Shown: positions 21,721 through 34,750, counted from the first letter of the stretch. The stretch is DNA of 64,000 nt from Icerya purchasi (GCA_039619475.1 CM077115.1:420244557-420308556); one strand, 5' to 3'. Program-made: numbers and translations. The notes: generated from the sequence alone by a model not told the origin.

Positions 21721-21953
21721 TCTAACTACCTTATCGGAAGACGGGACCACAACTTTATACTTCTCAACAGTAATTCTTTTGATTTTGTTACTCGGTTGTT
21801 TTGTGTTCTTTAATTATATTTGCTGCATCTACTCAAAATTATCGACGGAATTTAAAATATATTCAATTTCGATGAGAACAATGAACGAATGATTATTCTA
21901 AATTTTTCGTAAATACCGACTAGAGACTTGCTTAGGGCGACCCACTCGGCTGC

Positions 21954-21984
21954 GACACACACACACACACACGCACACACACAC
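21954..21984. repeat. (CA)n microsatellite
   Basis: CA dinucleotide run interrupted once by CG. Confidence 0.9.
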
Positions 21985-22714
21985 TCCCAATCGTATACTA
22001 GTCGCACCGCATGCGTAACACAAAAACAATTAATTATTATACAAAACGATTATAAAACAAATATAAATGATTAATATCGAAAAAACTTGCGCGGCGAATC
22101 GTCCTCGATGCTTGAACAATTTCCCGCTGAATTTGGTGCGATTGCTCGGAAGGCCCCTGCTAGGTGATATTCCGCCTCGGCTGTTGACAAAACGTGGCGA
22201 TCGTGCAGGCTCGTTTCCGCTCAAATCCAGATTTGATACGGTCTCTACCTTTTATTTGTTCGATTTCTGCTCGTTAGTTGCGATTCTGACTTGTAATTCG
22301 TTGACATTAATTATATTTAAATATTAAATAAACATCGACATTTAATTCAATAAAAAAATACGAAAAATGGTCGTTCTGTTTCTGTTGGTGAAGCGACAGA
22401 ACCAATAATTGGTGTGTAAACGATATAATAAAAATACGTGCAAAAGCACAGCGCAGCAGATGAATATAGAACAGGTAAAACACACACGTCTATCTATCAA
22501 AATTTCCTTTTGTCGAAAGCAACATTCTTATCATCGCATGCGATTCGAACAATCTTCCCGTACACACATACACACACAGACAGACACAACTGAAACACAA
22601 CAACAACAAACCTGGATTTGAATCACTCTACCGGGGATATTTGGTGCAAAGGTTTGATATTGCAGCTGCGACCGACCAGTCTGTACCATTAGCGTTTTTT
22701 TAAGTAATACGCTC

Positions 22715-22732
22715 TAGAGAGAGAGAGAGAGA
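22715..22732. repeat. (GA)n microsatellite
   Basis: Short AG dinucleotide run with a degenerate 3' extension. Confidence 0.85.
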
Positions 22733-25700
22733 AAGAGGGGAAATACTATTATAACAGAAAAATATCCCGAAATCACTGCGTCCACGATCGGACAGCTGTG
22801 TTATTACCTTAGCTGCTTCTATGTATAAAATGCTACATATCCTGGATATTTCCGAAATGTAGTTCGTGCTATTTGCGCGAAATTAAGCTGCTAGGGGGGA
22901 ATTTGTTATATTTCATTAGGAAAGAATAAAACATTCTTGTAGGTTATTGCGTCAACGAGGTGTCGAAAAATTTAAGTTCGGACCGCCTGTGATAGCTTCA
23001 TGAAACTGACCAAGTCGAATCTACACTTCCATCGGCTAAACTTCAAATAAATCTTTTTCTTAAATGTTGCGAAATAAAACATGTACACATACCAATGTTT
23101 CGGGGCTCGCTTGATCTGACTTATGCCCCGAAGATCGCGATGCTTGAACCCTTTTTTTTCCAGCGATAAGATTACCAAGCAGAAGGCGAAAGGTTGAAGA
23201 TTTCAAACGCAACAGATCGCTTAGGTGTTCCGACAGAGTGAAACATTTCTCCTCTAGTTACATAAGTGATGCCTCCTCGTAAAATTAAAGCTTCTAGTCC
23301 TTGTAAATTATCCGCTCCATCAAATTTTATCCGAATTTTCGCGACACTACTTCAACGTATTAGGTAAAAGAAAATGCTGCCTTACGTTTAGGATAACGAA
23401 AATTCTCTATTAAGGAGTTTCTTCAAGAAAATATCACTGATATGAAAAAGACCTATTCTTCGTATTGAATTTTTCGGTTTACAATCGAGGTAATCCGAAA
23501 GAATGATAATAAATATCCGGCTAATATAGCCGTGACCGAATATGATGCTGTTTTTGGAGTTTAACTGCATAATATATTTAAATGTTCACAAGCGGAAAAT
23601 GACTGCGCGTCATTTCATTAATCGGTTAGCGGATAATCGATAAGAAAGGCTACTAATGCGACAGTTTCTCAAAACGTTTACTACCGCTTGCTTCTGGCGC
23701 GGAGGTCGATTTATAGCGGATGTTTAAATTGCTACGATTTAGACTGTCTTCTTCTAGGCACCGTTAATTTGAGTGGCTACCGAACAACTGTGCTTGTAAA
23801 TGTGTGTACGATTTCCTCGAACTACTAACCGATGATTCGCGCTCAGTTCTGCTTCATTAGCGAACAACTTTCAATTTGAGTTGATGGTGGGGGGGGGGGA
23901 GCTATGCAGGTAAGAAGGACACCGAATGACGGAAACTTGAGCCGAATAAAAAAAAATACGGGAAGAATTATATCCTTCCTATATTGTATTATTTCGAGTG
24001 TTTCTGAATTTTGCATACGAAACGGGGGGTCTCTTTGTAAAGAACAGACACCGGGTTTCGAGAATAATTTCGTTTATTTTCGAGTTTTTAAAATAATGAA
24101 TTATTCAAAACCGCCGCTGCCGCCGCCGCAAACAGAGCTTTTGAAGAAACCTTATTATTCTAATGATCGCCCGATAAATTTCGTCCTTTTATCCGTGTTT
24201 TTCGGAAATTTCGATTTTTTTTTTTTTTTTCGTTACAATTCTTCTTGAGGACATTTTCTTTCAAACTTTTTTTATTCGCTTTGGTGCCGCCAAAACCTGT
24301 TATATAAAAAAAAAAAAAAAGCAAAAAGAAGGAAATCTTGATCAGAAGAAAATGTTGTAAGAAGTAAGGGAAAAGTGAGCCCGGTTATAAGAAGAAAGCT
24401 GGACGACAGAAGTAGCTGAAAATGCATAGAGAGTGTCTCCCCCCCTCGTTGGTTTTTAGATAAAAACTGTCTTTTCTTTTTCATTACATTTTCGTTTAAA
24501 ACCGAAATTATTGAGATCTTAATAGAATAAATTTGTTTTTTTTCTTTTCTATTCTTAACATCCGTTTTATTAAATATTAAATTAACTGTAATATTTTTGT
24601 TCCGCATTGCCTAAGACCGCGGCATTCCTATCATCGCCAGAAATAAAATTTGCAGTGCTATATAGAAGCACAATAGTGTGACTTCAATATTATATAATTA
24701 TATTGGTCATTAATTACCAAAAATCCGAATTCATTACTTATTGTTGTTTCCAAATCGGTTTTATTTATTACTTTGAATGTTATTTTTAATTGTTTTTTTT
24801 CGATTTTTTTTTCATTTTAAAACGGTGCGCTCTCTAGTACGTCAATAGTTAGCTTTTTTATGTTTTTTGCAGTTTATGCAAATTCTGATTTCGATTATTA
24901 ATTTAAATATTGCCGAAACATGGTGTGAATTAGAAAATAATTCGATTTTAAACATTTATTTTTTATTCTCCCTTTAAGGTCAAAAAACCGCACTAGACGC
25001 TTCAAAAATATCGTCAGCATAACTATTCAAAAGTGTGCTCAAGAAATATCAAAAAGCGAAATTCAAAATCATTCGTATGCTGCGGGTATGAAACGGAACG
25101 ATACTCGCCCGGCTGCTTAATCGATCATTATGTGTATTCGTTCTTTCCTCTTCAAAACCATTTTTTTTTTTTTTTTTTTTTTGGGCGTCGAAAATTCAAC
25201 CCATCGACAATCAAACGCATTGGAAAACCTATTTCGCGTCATAACGCTATTTGCATTGTATACTATACACGGTCAGCGATAAATTTCTGCATTTGCAACT
25301 TCTTCAGCTGTCGGAAATTTGACGATTGCACGTATTATCTCGCAACTCGCTGTATTAGAAACACTCTCTAACATATTTCACATGTGCGTACAGAAGTTCG
25401 ATCAATTAGATCAAAACACGGCAAGATTGTGTTCATATTTCCCTTCACCTCCTACATAAATTTCACACAGTTTTACCAAACAGCAGACGTGACGTCGCGT
25501 AGTATCAGTTTGTTTTTGCTCCTCCACACACGTACAGCAAAATTTATCGAAAAAAAAAGTGTCTTCGCACCGTAAAGGTGATAAATTTATGTATGCACCT
25601 ATTTTCAATGCTTACATCGACAAACAAGTAGTTGTCAAGAGCGAATGTGTATATGTCCAAGAAAGAATAGGTACTCGATTTAGAAGTGTGAAGGAAGTCA

Positions 25701-27479
25701 AAAACTTGGCGGAAATGACTAACTGAACTTTTATAAAGAATATTTCGCACGCACCATTAGCAATTCCAAGAAATATTAACAACGTTGAAGACATGAAGAA
25801 AATTCTACCACATAGTATTTACGGACTAAAACCATTAACACGAGAACCGTCCAAAAGGGAATTAAAAGCTGTTGCAAGTGGCAGCAAGCTATGACTCTTG
25901 AAACTGGGCCTGAAACTCGACCTATTCCACCACACCCCGGCGTGTAGAAAGAACTATTACCTATATTTGAAGATATGTCGAGACTTTAGACTTGCTGGCA
26001 AGATGTTTTTAGGTGACCACATATAAAATGCAAATTCAAAAATTTGGCCTTCGGCTCCAAAGCATTTGCATTGCAGGACTGAAAGTAATAGTAGTTGCAA
26101 TATTTTTAGCTACCATCTTGTTTAACGAGGGGAATTCTGCCCTACTGTTGGTTTTCAATGAATTGAAGATTGCAGTTGGCTCGCCGAGCTTCTAATACGC
26201 GCAACAAATGAACGAGCCGGCTCGTTAAAGGACAAAATAGTAGACGTAGCGTTCTGGCGACGAAACATGCGGGTAGTAAAGCCAGAAAAGAGCAGATGAT
26301 TGAGCTGAATCACCATTATGAAGAAGAAGAGGGGTTCCTATTTGGTGCTGGCACAGCTGATTGAAGTGTGTAAGCACATTAAATATTTCGTTATTCTCAG
26401 GAATTTTTTTAAACGCGTTTTTCTCAAAACGACTTTTTTTCAATTGGCGTGCAGCATAACTCGGCAAATTTTTTATCGATTTTAAGAGAAATCAAAGTAA
26501 TAATTATCGGTCGTAAAATTATTAAATGAACCTAATTTTGAAAAAATATAATAATTCTGAATATATTTTTTTTTTTTAAATGTGCAAATTTAAAAAGTTT
26601 TTTTCAAACACCTCTCGTTTTATTTTTTTAATTTTTAATATTTTTAGTTGTAATTAGGTCCATCTAATAATAAAACATGTAAATAGTGTAAACAAATTTA
26701 TATCATTATTTTCAAGTGAATTTTTTGATACACAGCACCCCAAAAATTAACTCGGAACTTTTAAGAATAGTAGCTTATAACTTTAAAATTGTTCATGAAA
26801 AATACTTGAAAAAATTTGAAATGTAGCTCAAAATATGATTTAAATTCTAATTCCCCTTTCAAAATATTTCGTAAAAAAAGAAACATAAAAATAAGCCTTC
26901 TGATGTGGTTCCCCCCCCCTTAATTCTAGGGGATTAACCTTTAACAGAGGTTCTTCCCGTCTGCTCCTAGATCTTGCTATTTACTCAAATTCAAGTACTA
27001 TACTGATTCCGTTAATTTTTATTATTAATTCTTTTTCATTCGAGTTTTTTTTCCCCCTTAATATTTCATTTTACCGAAATAATAAGCCAGCTGACATATT
27101 CGGCTCGAAGTATAAGACTGATATGTGAAAATTATGTTTAGTAGTGCTATTTTTGCTTTAAATGAAAAAAACAATAATTCGGCCAGTAATTAATTCACAA
27201 AAAAAAAAAAAAAAAATCAAGAAAATAAATGACGATATTATAAAAAGAGGATATAAAACATAAAAGTTAGTAATGCTTCGAGCTTCTCCAAGACAGAACA
27301 CTTTCTTGAATGAAATGTTCGACCACTGCCAGGGTAGCTTAAAATATGGGGTAACAAATGTCGATTATAATTCTCAGTTAAGTGTAATGGGAAAGAGCAT
27401 CATTATTCTTACTATTATGTAGTAGTAATACGATTAACTCCGATTTCGATTTTTCTCGTTCTAGGTCGTTCATCATAGT

Positions 27480-28630
27480 TTTGGAATGACTTCAGTAGTC
27501 AGAAGAGTAATTAGAGGATGAAGAGAAGAAACCTACCAGTAGAGGACAATAACCGAGCGAATGAGTCAACAGCAACTCATTTCCCTTGATTCCGGCATGA
27601 CCAGAAATCCGAAAAAAATCAGTTCAGATTGAGCGAGAAAGGAAGCGAGATCGTGAATTAAGGAGCGAATAAGAAGAATAACGTAGTCAGTTAAATGAGA
27701 CGGAAGAAGAAATGCGATAGCCTGTGTAGCACACTTTGAGCATCTGACAGGATAAGGCTACTGCGAGAAACAAGTGAGAATCTGATAAAAAGAACAGAAT
27801 CGCAGCCGACTCAGCGCAAATGATAGAGCGAAAGGAGAGAAATTTAAAGAAATCGAAGTAATTTAAAGGACAAATAAAAGCTGCGCCAACACCATTAGGT
27901 CTCTTGGAGCTGTCAATAAAGATCGAAAAATGGTTAGGGAAAAAAGAGCTTAGATTCGGTAGAAATTCCGATCTATCGGCATGATGTAGAATAAGTTTAA
28001 TAGAAATAGAAGAATAAAAGCTATTAATTGAATGAAGAAAACAGGAAAAATTTGAAGGCGAAATATTTTTAGTGTTGATATATCGAAAAAGCTGAACGAG
28101 ACAAACAGCGATAAGAGATAGAATTGTAGTTTTGTTGGCAGATAAACGCTCGTGACATAAGATGGAGGAATAACAAGAAATAATGAGGAAATTGGCAACC
28201 GTTTGATGAAAAAACGATAATCTAAATGGGAACGCTGAAGAAAAAAGAGGAGAAGAATGTGAAATTCAGCGTGCAAAGCCGGAATAAAAGTAGATTTTCG
28301 GACTTCGAGGCAGAGTTGGCAGACGTGTATTTTGAACCCGATCGAGCACGGACAGGAGGGATCTAGAAGAATTTCCATAAATATAGCAACAGAAATAATT
28401 TTAAATCTTAACAGAAAGAGTAGTGTTAGAAGTTCAATATCAAATAAAGAACTTCACAGTAAATGAAGAAAGGAACATTACTATTTCATGGGCATACAGA
28501 TGTATAATGCAAAATGATGGGTTAAGCAAGAGAAATTATTTACCGGAACAGAAAGGAGGAAGAGCCCACAAGGTTCAATCGTTGCAAACAATGACCCATT
28601 TCTCCGCCTCCACCCTAAGGTGAAAATTAG
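27480..28630 (-). pseudogene. LINE-A RT C-terminus and RNase H remnant, antisense
   Basis: Reading the minus strand from ~28620 gives a decayed RT C-terminus (ILLDPSCPCSIGFK, where a LDPVHHAGLR-like block is expected), then an open 142-codon frame (28378-27950) that is mostly hydrophobic noise. RNase H motifs follow: NGVGAAFICP, ICAESAAILFFLSDS and, after stops, RISGHAGIKGNE. These match the VGAAFTLP, LAESIAIL and GHSGISGNEKAD blocks of the other LINE-A copies. The first catalytic Asp lies in a degraded DSSKRP. No intact function is possible. Confidence 0.7.
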
Positions 28631-29290
28631 GGGGGAAAATACGTCGCGTAATAGCGTAAACTGGGTATCAATATCCGAAAAATTTGTGTGAACTACTCAC
28701 ATACGGCAACAAGTAAAGTATGTATTGGAACAGAATTAAGATTACAAATTCATTACGTTTAGTTTGGTCTTCAAGGCTATCTTTAATCTCCTTATGTTTA
28801 GCCTTAAATTCACTGCAATATGCTTCTTCATTAATCCCGAATACCTGCTGTATAGCATAATGTAATCTAACAATGACACCTCCAATATGTAACTATTTTA
28901 GCATTTTTCTACTGTCACTCATCTTTACACTTCGTATTTCATTTTTATGTCTTTTAATTTCAGTTGTGTGTTTTCTGATCCGGATGCTATTCTTGGTATG
29001 CAATTTTTAAATTGTTCATATAATTTAAATGGTTTAATAATACTTTGGAAGACGGACACTTATCTAGCTTTTTTATTGCGCATCCATCCAAATGCACCGG
29101 CAGCAGTAAATTACCGGAAGCTAGAAGAGTCCCCTAGAAACACTCCCCGCGCATATATACATATAATAATATGTTAATAACGTCATTCTTCGCCCTACCA
29201 CTACCACTTTTTCTGTCAGAAAAGTTTGTCCCAAAATGTGACATACTGTATATATAAAAAGACTAAGTATTTCTACATTTATTGGTAAAT
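28631..29290. other. no gene seen
   Basis: AT-rich with a short frame at 28947-29177 that resembles nothing known. ACATATAATAATATG near 29160 resembles a repeat boundary, but I could not delimit it. Confidence 0.5.
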
Positions 29291-29420
29291 AAAGATTTAT
29301 TTTTTTTTTTTTACTGCGCAGTTGGAAAGAATGAAGTTTTCAGTTTTTCTCGTCAGGGTCTGTAGGTCTCTGTAGACAGCGTCAAGGGGCCGGACCCTTG
29401 TGAGGCACGAAGAACAGAGT
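29291..29420. other. spacer with short internal direct repeat
   Basis: Begins with a T run, then contains GTCTGTAGGTCTCTGTAGAC. It directly precedes a copy of the (TA)-anchored repeat and may be the residue of another element. Confidence 0.35.
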
Positions 29421-29831
29421 TACCCGGCCATTTTGGCCTCGCAAAGGGCTGTGCCCCTTGATCCCTTTTGTTTACATTTATGTCTATTTCTCTTCTATAC
29501 TTTGTATAAAATGATCAAAATTTACGACGTAATTCTTACTGGCATCAACACAAAAAAAATGATATAATCAAAAATACCCTATTCTAACATTTAACTTTCA
29601 TTATATAAAATTAAGATATTTTTTCGTTACATTTTTCATTACATTTTTGTTACATAAAATTGTGACATTTGTAAAATAACAATTACAAAAATTCTATAAA
29701 ATATAACAAACGTTACATAAAATTGGAACATTCTGCGTTACATAAAATTAGGACATTTTGCGTTACATAAAATTGGAACATTTTTTCGAATGGGGGTAGC
29801 CTTGCAATTAATATACATATGTATGTATTTC
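29421..29831 (+). mobile_element. (TA)-anchored dispersed repeat, copy B (longest)
   Basis: Head CCCGGCCATTTTGGCCTCGC, then the conserved ATCAAAATTTACGACGTAAT block. The internal GTTACATAAAATTGG.ACATT minisatellite has at least four units of ~25 bp, and the tail is GGGGGTAGCCTTGCAATTAA. Unlike copies A and C it lacks a (TA)n tract on its left side. It is the longest copy and the best template for a consensus. Confidence 0.7.
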
Positions 29832-30172
29832 ATTGACCCTACTGATTACAACGCATATTGTACATTATTATGTTCCGGCTTTTCATGAATTTTTTTAGGA
29901 TTTTGGTTGTGACTAGATCCTTTAATGACGACTAGGTCTTATACGATTTTGAAATAATTTTGTGACTGCACGAGACTTCATCAAACGCTTCCCAATAAGA
30001 ACAACATTTAATTTTAACTATTGATCCGTCAATATTCAATGTAATCCGCAATTAAATGCTCCGGAGATATCCTTTTGTAATGAGAATATACTGTACCGAG
30101 CGGCCGTATTCTCTTACGTTCATTGTGATGTTTTAAGTAGTACGTAAAAAGTTAGCTGGTGCGTTTATTTTA
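29832..30172. other. no gene seen
   Basis: AT-rich spacer without supported features. Confidence 0.5.
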
Positions 30173-30645
30173 AGCCGGCCCTTATATAGGCTATAACGCG
30201 TCAGACGCACGAGTGTATTATTTATATTATATCTGTGAGTACCGCGAATGGCCTAGTTGTGAAGAATTTTGTATTGGAATTATTCTTATAAGAAAGTGAA
30301 GATGAAGAGATTTAGCTGTAGGAATTGTTGGAAGAGCGGAACGCTGGAGTTTGTGTAGTATTTGTGTCACGGATTAAGAAAGGATAGTATAATACATCGT
30401 TCCAAAGTTAATACTTCGGTTAAATATTAAGCAGTCAAACAAAACTTCCTCGCCGATTCCTTATGCGTCTGCGTTTGTACTGCCCTTAAAGCAGTATGGG
30501 CGTGCGGCTATTCTTACTTAGCGACTGACGTTAACTGTTGTCGTAGAGATAAGGGATCAGTTCCATTACATTCCACTGTAGCATTGTCCTGTGTCAGCCG
30601 CTTTGTGTCAGACGCATGCGTCTAACGCATTATAGGAGTCCTCTC
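30173..30645. mobile_element. PIF/Harbinger-like MITE candidate
   Basis: The left end contains CTATAACGCGTCAGACGC (30191-30208). The right end, reverse-complemented, contains CTATAATGCGTTAGACGC (30635-30618). They match at 16 of 18 positions in inverted orientation, with related CCTTATATAGG/GGACTC sequence outside them. A third related motif, CTTATAATGCG, lies at 30753-30763. There is no coding capacity. Superfamily placement rests only on general appearance, and the target duplication is not resolved. Confidence 0.45.
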
Positions 30646-31923
30646 TTTAGGATGGCGGATATTTCATCTTACAAACTCTTCTAACGTAATTGAAAAAAGT
30701 TTCCTGGCTACATTTTTTCGCTTTAAGGCACTGTTAGAAATCTGGGCCGTCTCTTATAATGCGTTGTAATTATAAACTTTCTCTGTACCGGAAGCTCTTT
30801 TCCTTGTTCGTTTCCCGGTATTTTCCAGTTAGCTATAGCTTCGGCATATATACTTTTGTGTTTCGCATATGCCTCGTGATTTTGTTTTATGTCACGGTGG
30901 TAACTTCATTTGTTCGTGTAGACATATTTTCTCTAAATACCGTTGCTTATTTATTATGTTCCTCCGAGTATTTTTCCAATATCAACGATTCAACATAAGG
31001 CATTTATAACTTTATTAAAAATATAGTCAAAATTTTTAAAATTACACCCCGACATGTTTCGAAGAACTAGTAGCTTTCTGGTCAACGTACCCGTCATGTA
31101 TCTAATATTAAAGATGTAACGAAATAAATATATATATATAAACAAATTAAACGTAGAAATAAAACAATCTACGGTGAGTAGCAGGCCAAAAAATCAGCCA
31201 GTAATTCTGCGGTATATCAGGTTTACATTTCCGCTCTGATTAACTAATGATTTTATATTTTTTTTTTATTCTTATAATTACGTTATAGACACATCTGTTG
31301 TATAATGTCTTTCTGTAGATAAAGTCGATTTTCATGTTGGCTGCAAGTACGCTAATCTCAGCAACTATCGAACTGATTTTGTTCCGAATTTTGCCAGTGT
31401 ATGAACTCCTGAGGGAGGTTTTAATGTATAATTTGTAAGTTCTTTTGCCGCAGATTTATGAGAGTTTTTTTTGCCAATGACATAGAAAAAAGAGCTAGGT
31501 AAAGTACACTAACGAAATGATTACCATGGTAAATGCAAAGTTCCAGATAAAATAACAAAAAAACTCATTAATTTCTGATATGTATAAAAGAAAAATTTTC
31601 TTCATTTATAATTGTATGGGTTAAAATTTGAAACATTTTAAGAAATGATAAAAAAATGATGAAGAAAGAAAAGTTGGTTTAAGATTCATTCTTTTCAAAT
31701 TAAACAAAAATCATTTATTGAGCGAAGCACCCTCGTTAGATTGTGAGAGAAGTAGTCACAGGGAGCTCGAGAATCTCCAATTCACCACTAGACCGCACTA
31801 GAAAGAAAACTGGAAATGAAGAAAGCAAATATGTTATATCAAAAAAGGGAGAAAAAAGTTCGAAACTGGTATTAAAAGTATTAATATATCCCAACAAAGT
31901 CGTCGGCAACAGCTAGGATTTAT

Positions 31924-31926
<3 letters not shown>
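30646..31926. other. no gene seen; possible LINE/PLE fragment
   Basis: A 79-codon frame at 30759-30998 has one hydrophobic stretch but no family resemblance. A CCCGACATGTTTCGAAGAAC motif near 31051 resembles sequences I associate with Penelope-like 3' regions. Minus-strand frames at ~31300-31480 give RT-like phrases too weak to call. Confidence 0.4.

Positions 31927-31954
<28 letters not shown>
31927..31954. repeat. (TA)14 microsatellite
   Basis: TA tract directly abutting the left end of the 0.95-kb dispersed repeat. Confidence 0.92.
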
Positions 31955-32906
31955 CTAGCTGACCCGGCGAACTTCGTACCGCCTTAGAAAGTAAATTTTG
32001 TGTTAACTTATTAGCTGAATTAAATTCAGTTTTTTATTAAGAAAAAATTAATACTGAAAATGAATTAAGTTCAATAAATGTGCAAAAACCAAAAAGACAA
32101 ATATTTTGAAATGAATGTAATTTACGCGGCAGCAAGGCATTAATCTCTAATAACAATAATCAGTATAAATTTATATTAAAAATTTAATGTACTTTGGAAA
32201 CATGTTTTTTCGGGCTATATCATCAGCTAACAACACAGAGCACACACTCAATTTATATACTTTTTAATAAAGTATGTACTCTATGCAGTTAGCTGATGAG
32301 ATGGGCTATACACGAAAAAACGTGTTTTTCTTAAAGTAAATTTATACCGATTTTTAAGATTCCGTACACACTATAAACGACGGAATCCCAATAAGATAGT
32401 TCAAGAACGACAAAAAATATTTATTTCTGTTATAGTTCAGAAACGGTTCAACTTATCGCAATTGGATCATAAATTGCAATTAAACTTCTATCTGTGACAA
32501 TTTACAACTTTAAACTGAGCGATTACCCTGGGCGGTAAAAAAACCTCTAGAATACATAATATGGAATTCAGAACGAATACCCTTAAAAAATTCGTAATTC
32601 GTCACCAGATAACTCTTTAAAAGCGAAATTTCAAATATAAAACAAAACACAGGAGCCCTTTATGGAAATTCAAAAATTACGGTTAAAAAATTATTTAAAC
32701 CCCCCTTTTGGACCAAAAACGGCAAAAAAAAATGAATTTTCTTCATAAATTCGTAAAAACATTTTGTAATGGACCGAATTGTGAATCTAAACCATTCTCG
32801 AATCTACTTGAACACACACAAAAAATTTCATTAAAATCTGTCCAGCCGTTTAGGAGGAGTTCAGTCATATACACACGCACAGAAGAAATATATATATTAA
32901 GATATT
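31955..32906 (+). mobile_element. TA-flanked dispersed repeat, CTAGCTGACCCGG head
   Basis: The head CTAGCTGACCCGGCGAACTT follows a TA tract. The tail reads TCCAGCCGTTTAGGAGGAGT, then CACACGCACAGAAGAA and a second TA-rich stretch at 32888-32900. From general knowledge, both head and tail resemble a non-autonomous repeat widespread in arthropod genomes; I do not assign it to a class. There is no significant ORF. It contains a fold-back structure at ~32191-32340 that may be a nested insertion. The two TA-rich edges suggest insertion into, or generation of, TA microsatellites. Confidence 0.65.
32191..32340. repeat. fold-back (inverted repeat) structure
   Basis: The left arm has TTTTTTCGGGCTATATCATC, AGCTAAC and AGAGCACACACT. 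The right arm has GTATGTACTCTATGCAGTTA, GCTGATGAGATGGGCTATAC and CGAAAAAACG. CATCAGCTAA (32221-32230) pairs exactly with TTAGCTGATG (32289-32298). The arms are ~55-60 bp around a ~20-bp centre, with small insertions in one arm. Confidence 0.7.
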
Positions 32907-32919
32907 AATGGCTATGCAA

Positions 32920-33070
32920 TTTTCACGCCAGGGGCCATAAGAAAAGTGTCCTGTCGCGAAATTTGTCCCAAAAAAATGTCACAATTTGATGTAACGAAAT
33001 AGGTAACGAAAATTTAATGAAAAAAAGTAACGAAAAAATTTTGTTGAATGGCGTAACCAATGAAAAATCA
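32920..33070 (-). mobile_element. (TA)-anchored dispersed repeat, copy E, inverted fragment
   Basis: The reverse complement shows TTTTTTCGTTACTTTTTTTC and CGTTACATCAAATTGTGACA, matching the TTTTTTCGTTACATTTTTC and GTTACATAAAATTGTGACAT stretch of copy B. The head and tail are not visible. Confidence 0.5.
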
Positions 33071-34379
33071 TGTACGCACCTGTTTATTAGCAACGCTGTT
33101 CTCGTGCAATACGACTGAAACTCGACGTTGCTGTGGATCAGTTTCATTCATTCGAATTGGAATTTCTAGCGCGCTGTCTTACTGAACAATATAATCAGCA
33201 GTCTTTGTTTGTGCCTAAATTTTTCTCTATTCCCCTCACTCACCGTACTCATTTTTTTTTCTTCAACAAAAAACATGTCGAATTCATTAGAGAATCTTGT
33301 TGTCTGCAAATTGAACCAGAAGTCAAATCGAACCAGAATTTTTTTCTTTTTTATTTAAACGTTACCAGCTGACGCATTCCGGCATTCTTACTACAGATGG
33401 CAGAAATATGAAAGCGAAGAGAAAAGAGCAGCTGAAAATTTATGAATAAATCCGTATAAAAAGGTATATTGGGAATTTTTAAAAAATCTGTCTAAATTTA
33501 TCATTTACGATTACAAACAGTGATTCAAGCATACATTTATCTGATTTACAAAAATTTTGTTTAAAATTTATGCTTTTTTCAAATTCGGAAATTATGGCTA
33601 CTATAATTCATATTATTTAAATAATTCATTTTCTTTTCGCTATTTAAATCATTAGACACCGTTTTTATCATTATACTTGTACTGTGTACAACATCTGATA
33701 ATAAATTGTGAACAATTCGATTTAAATAGAAACTGATAGCACGAATAACACACGTTATCTAGGTTTAATCAACTCTTCAATTAATGGCCAGAAGGACGTT
33801 GTAATTTGGTCCGGGCCAAAAGAAAAAAATAACTCTTAAATTATTACAATTCAATAGGAGAGCTGAACTATTATTTTATCTAAACATTTTAAGTAAATAC
33901 TAAAATTTTCGTTCGATTTTATTTTTATGTGTGATTGATATTTAATAATTTTAGGGGCGGCACTAAAACCCGTATGTATTTTTTACATTTTATTTTTTAT
34001 CTGAGTAATGTGTAAATCGCGAAAATCAGAACGAATTCATGAGTAAGGTAAAACATATTACGAATCTTTCAATTTTTGCTGATTTTTTTAATACGATTTT
34101 ATGGATCAAAATATTTATGATAAATTTGTTTTATTTGTAATTTCTAATCGTAAATGGAATATTAATTTTTTTTTTTTAATATAAGTATATTTTAATTTTC
34201 TTTATAAATATCTTCAAAATACCGATCTTTTCCATCGTCATTTTTAAAAATGCAAAAGACCGTAAAAAATTTGTTATCCTGCATTATTTTTCTTTATATT
34301 ACAGCTAATATGAGTCTGCATACTTTAACAAAATATTCCGAATAACTCTTCGGAGAGGATAGTGTAGATTAAAATCCAT
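33071..34379. other. no gene seen
   Basis: AT-rich with poly(T) tracts. A frame at 33133-33372 lacks an ATG start and recognisable features. Confidence 0.55.
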
Positions 34380-34750
34380 CAGTGAAAAGTCGACCAAAAC
34401 CTGTATGATACTATAATGTGTACTGTAAGAGATAATCTATGTCGAGGAGATGATTTTGCTAAGGGGGAATAATTGCAGGCGATGAAACGTAATAATTTCG
34501 AAAAGTCATATCATGTGAGTCGAATGGGCAAGAAGCATAATTGAAAAACTGGTAAGAGTTGGAATGATCCTTTGGTAGGAGGGTATGTGCTGGTGCATTT
34601 GACGAGAACAGCGTATGCAATATAGTTTCGAACTCAATAATTGTCGCCTTCAGTTCGACGGAATCTCACAGCTTTCGCGCAACAGGCTATTTGATGGAGA
34701 AGTTCTGAAAGCCCCAGTTGCGATGCGTATTGCGGAATAATGGACGGTGT
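34380..34750 (-). pseudogene. LINE reverse-transcriptase C-terminal fragment, antisense
   Basis: The minus strand reads LDTVHYSAIRIATGAFRTSP then SLLRESCEIPSN, a stop, and RRQLLSSK. This matches the conserved post-RT block of R1/I-type LINEs, where ..VHH.GLRL..GAFRTSP..SLY.ESGE.PL..RR is usual. Downstream it decays with stops. The family (A, B or C here) cannot be assigned because those copies lack this region. Confidence 0.7.

Larger units (their letters stand above)
21721..27479. other. no gene seen; long low-complexity stretch
   Basis: About 5.8 kb without a supported gene. It contains (CA)n near 21954 and (GA)n near 22715, a ten-G run near 23888, a CCGCCG cluster near 24120, and many poly(A)/poly(T) runs. 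Short frames at 22067-22327, 23904-24248 and 25033-25371 lack domains, codon bias or splice context that would justify calling them. Confidence 0.5.

Noticed and set aside
26013..26195. 60-codon hydrophobic frame
   Set aside because: Non-ATG start and T-rich composition; no supporting context.
26310..26335. GAAGAAGAAGAGG as another RTE-like tail
   Set aside because: Upstream sequence 25.6-26.3 kb gives no RTE C-terminal motifs on the plus strand.
30759..30998. 79-codon frame with ATG and one hydrophobic segment
   Set aside because: Starts at a MITE-like end motif and lacks any family resemblance; hydrophobic runs are common in T-rich random frames.
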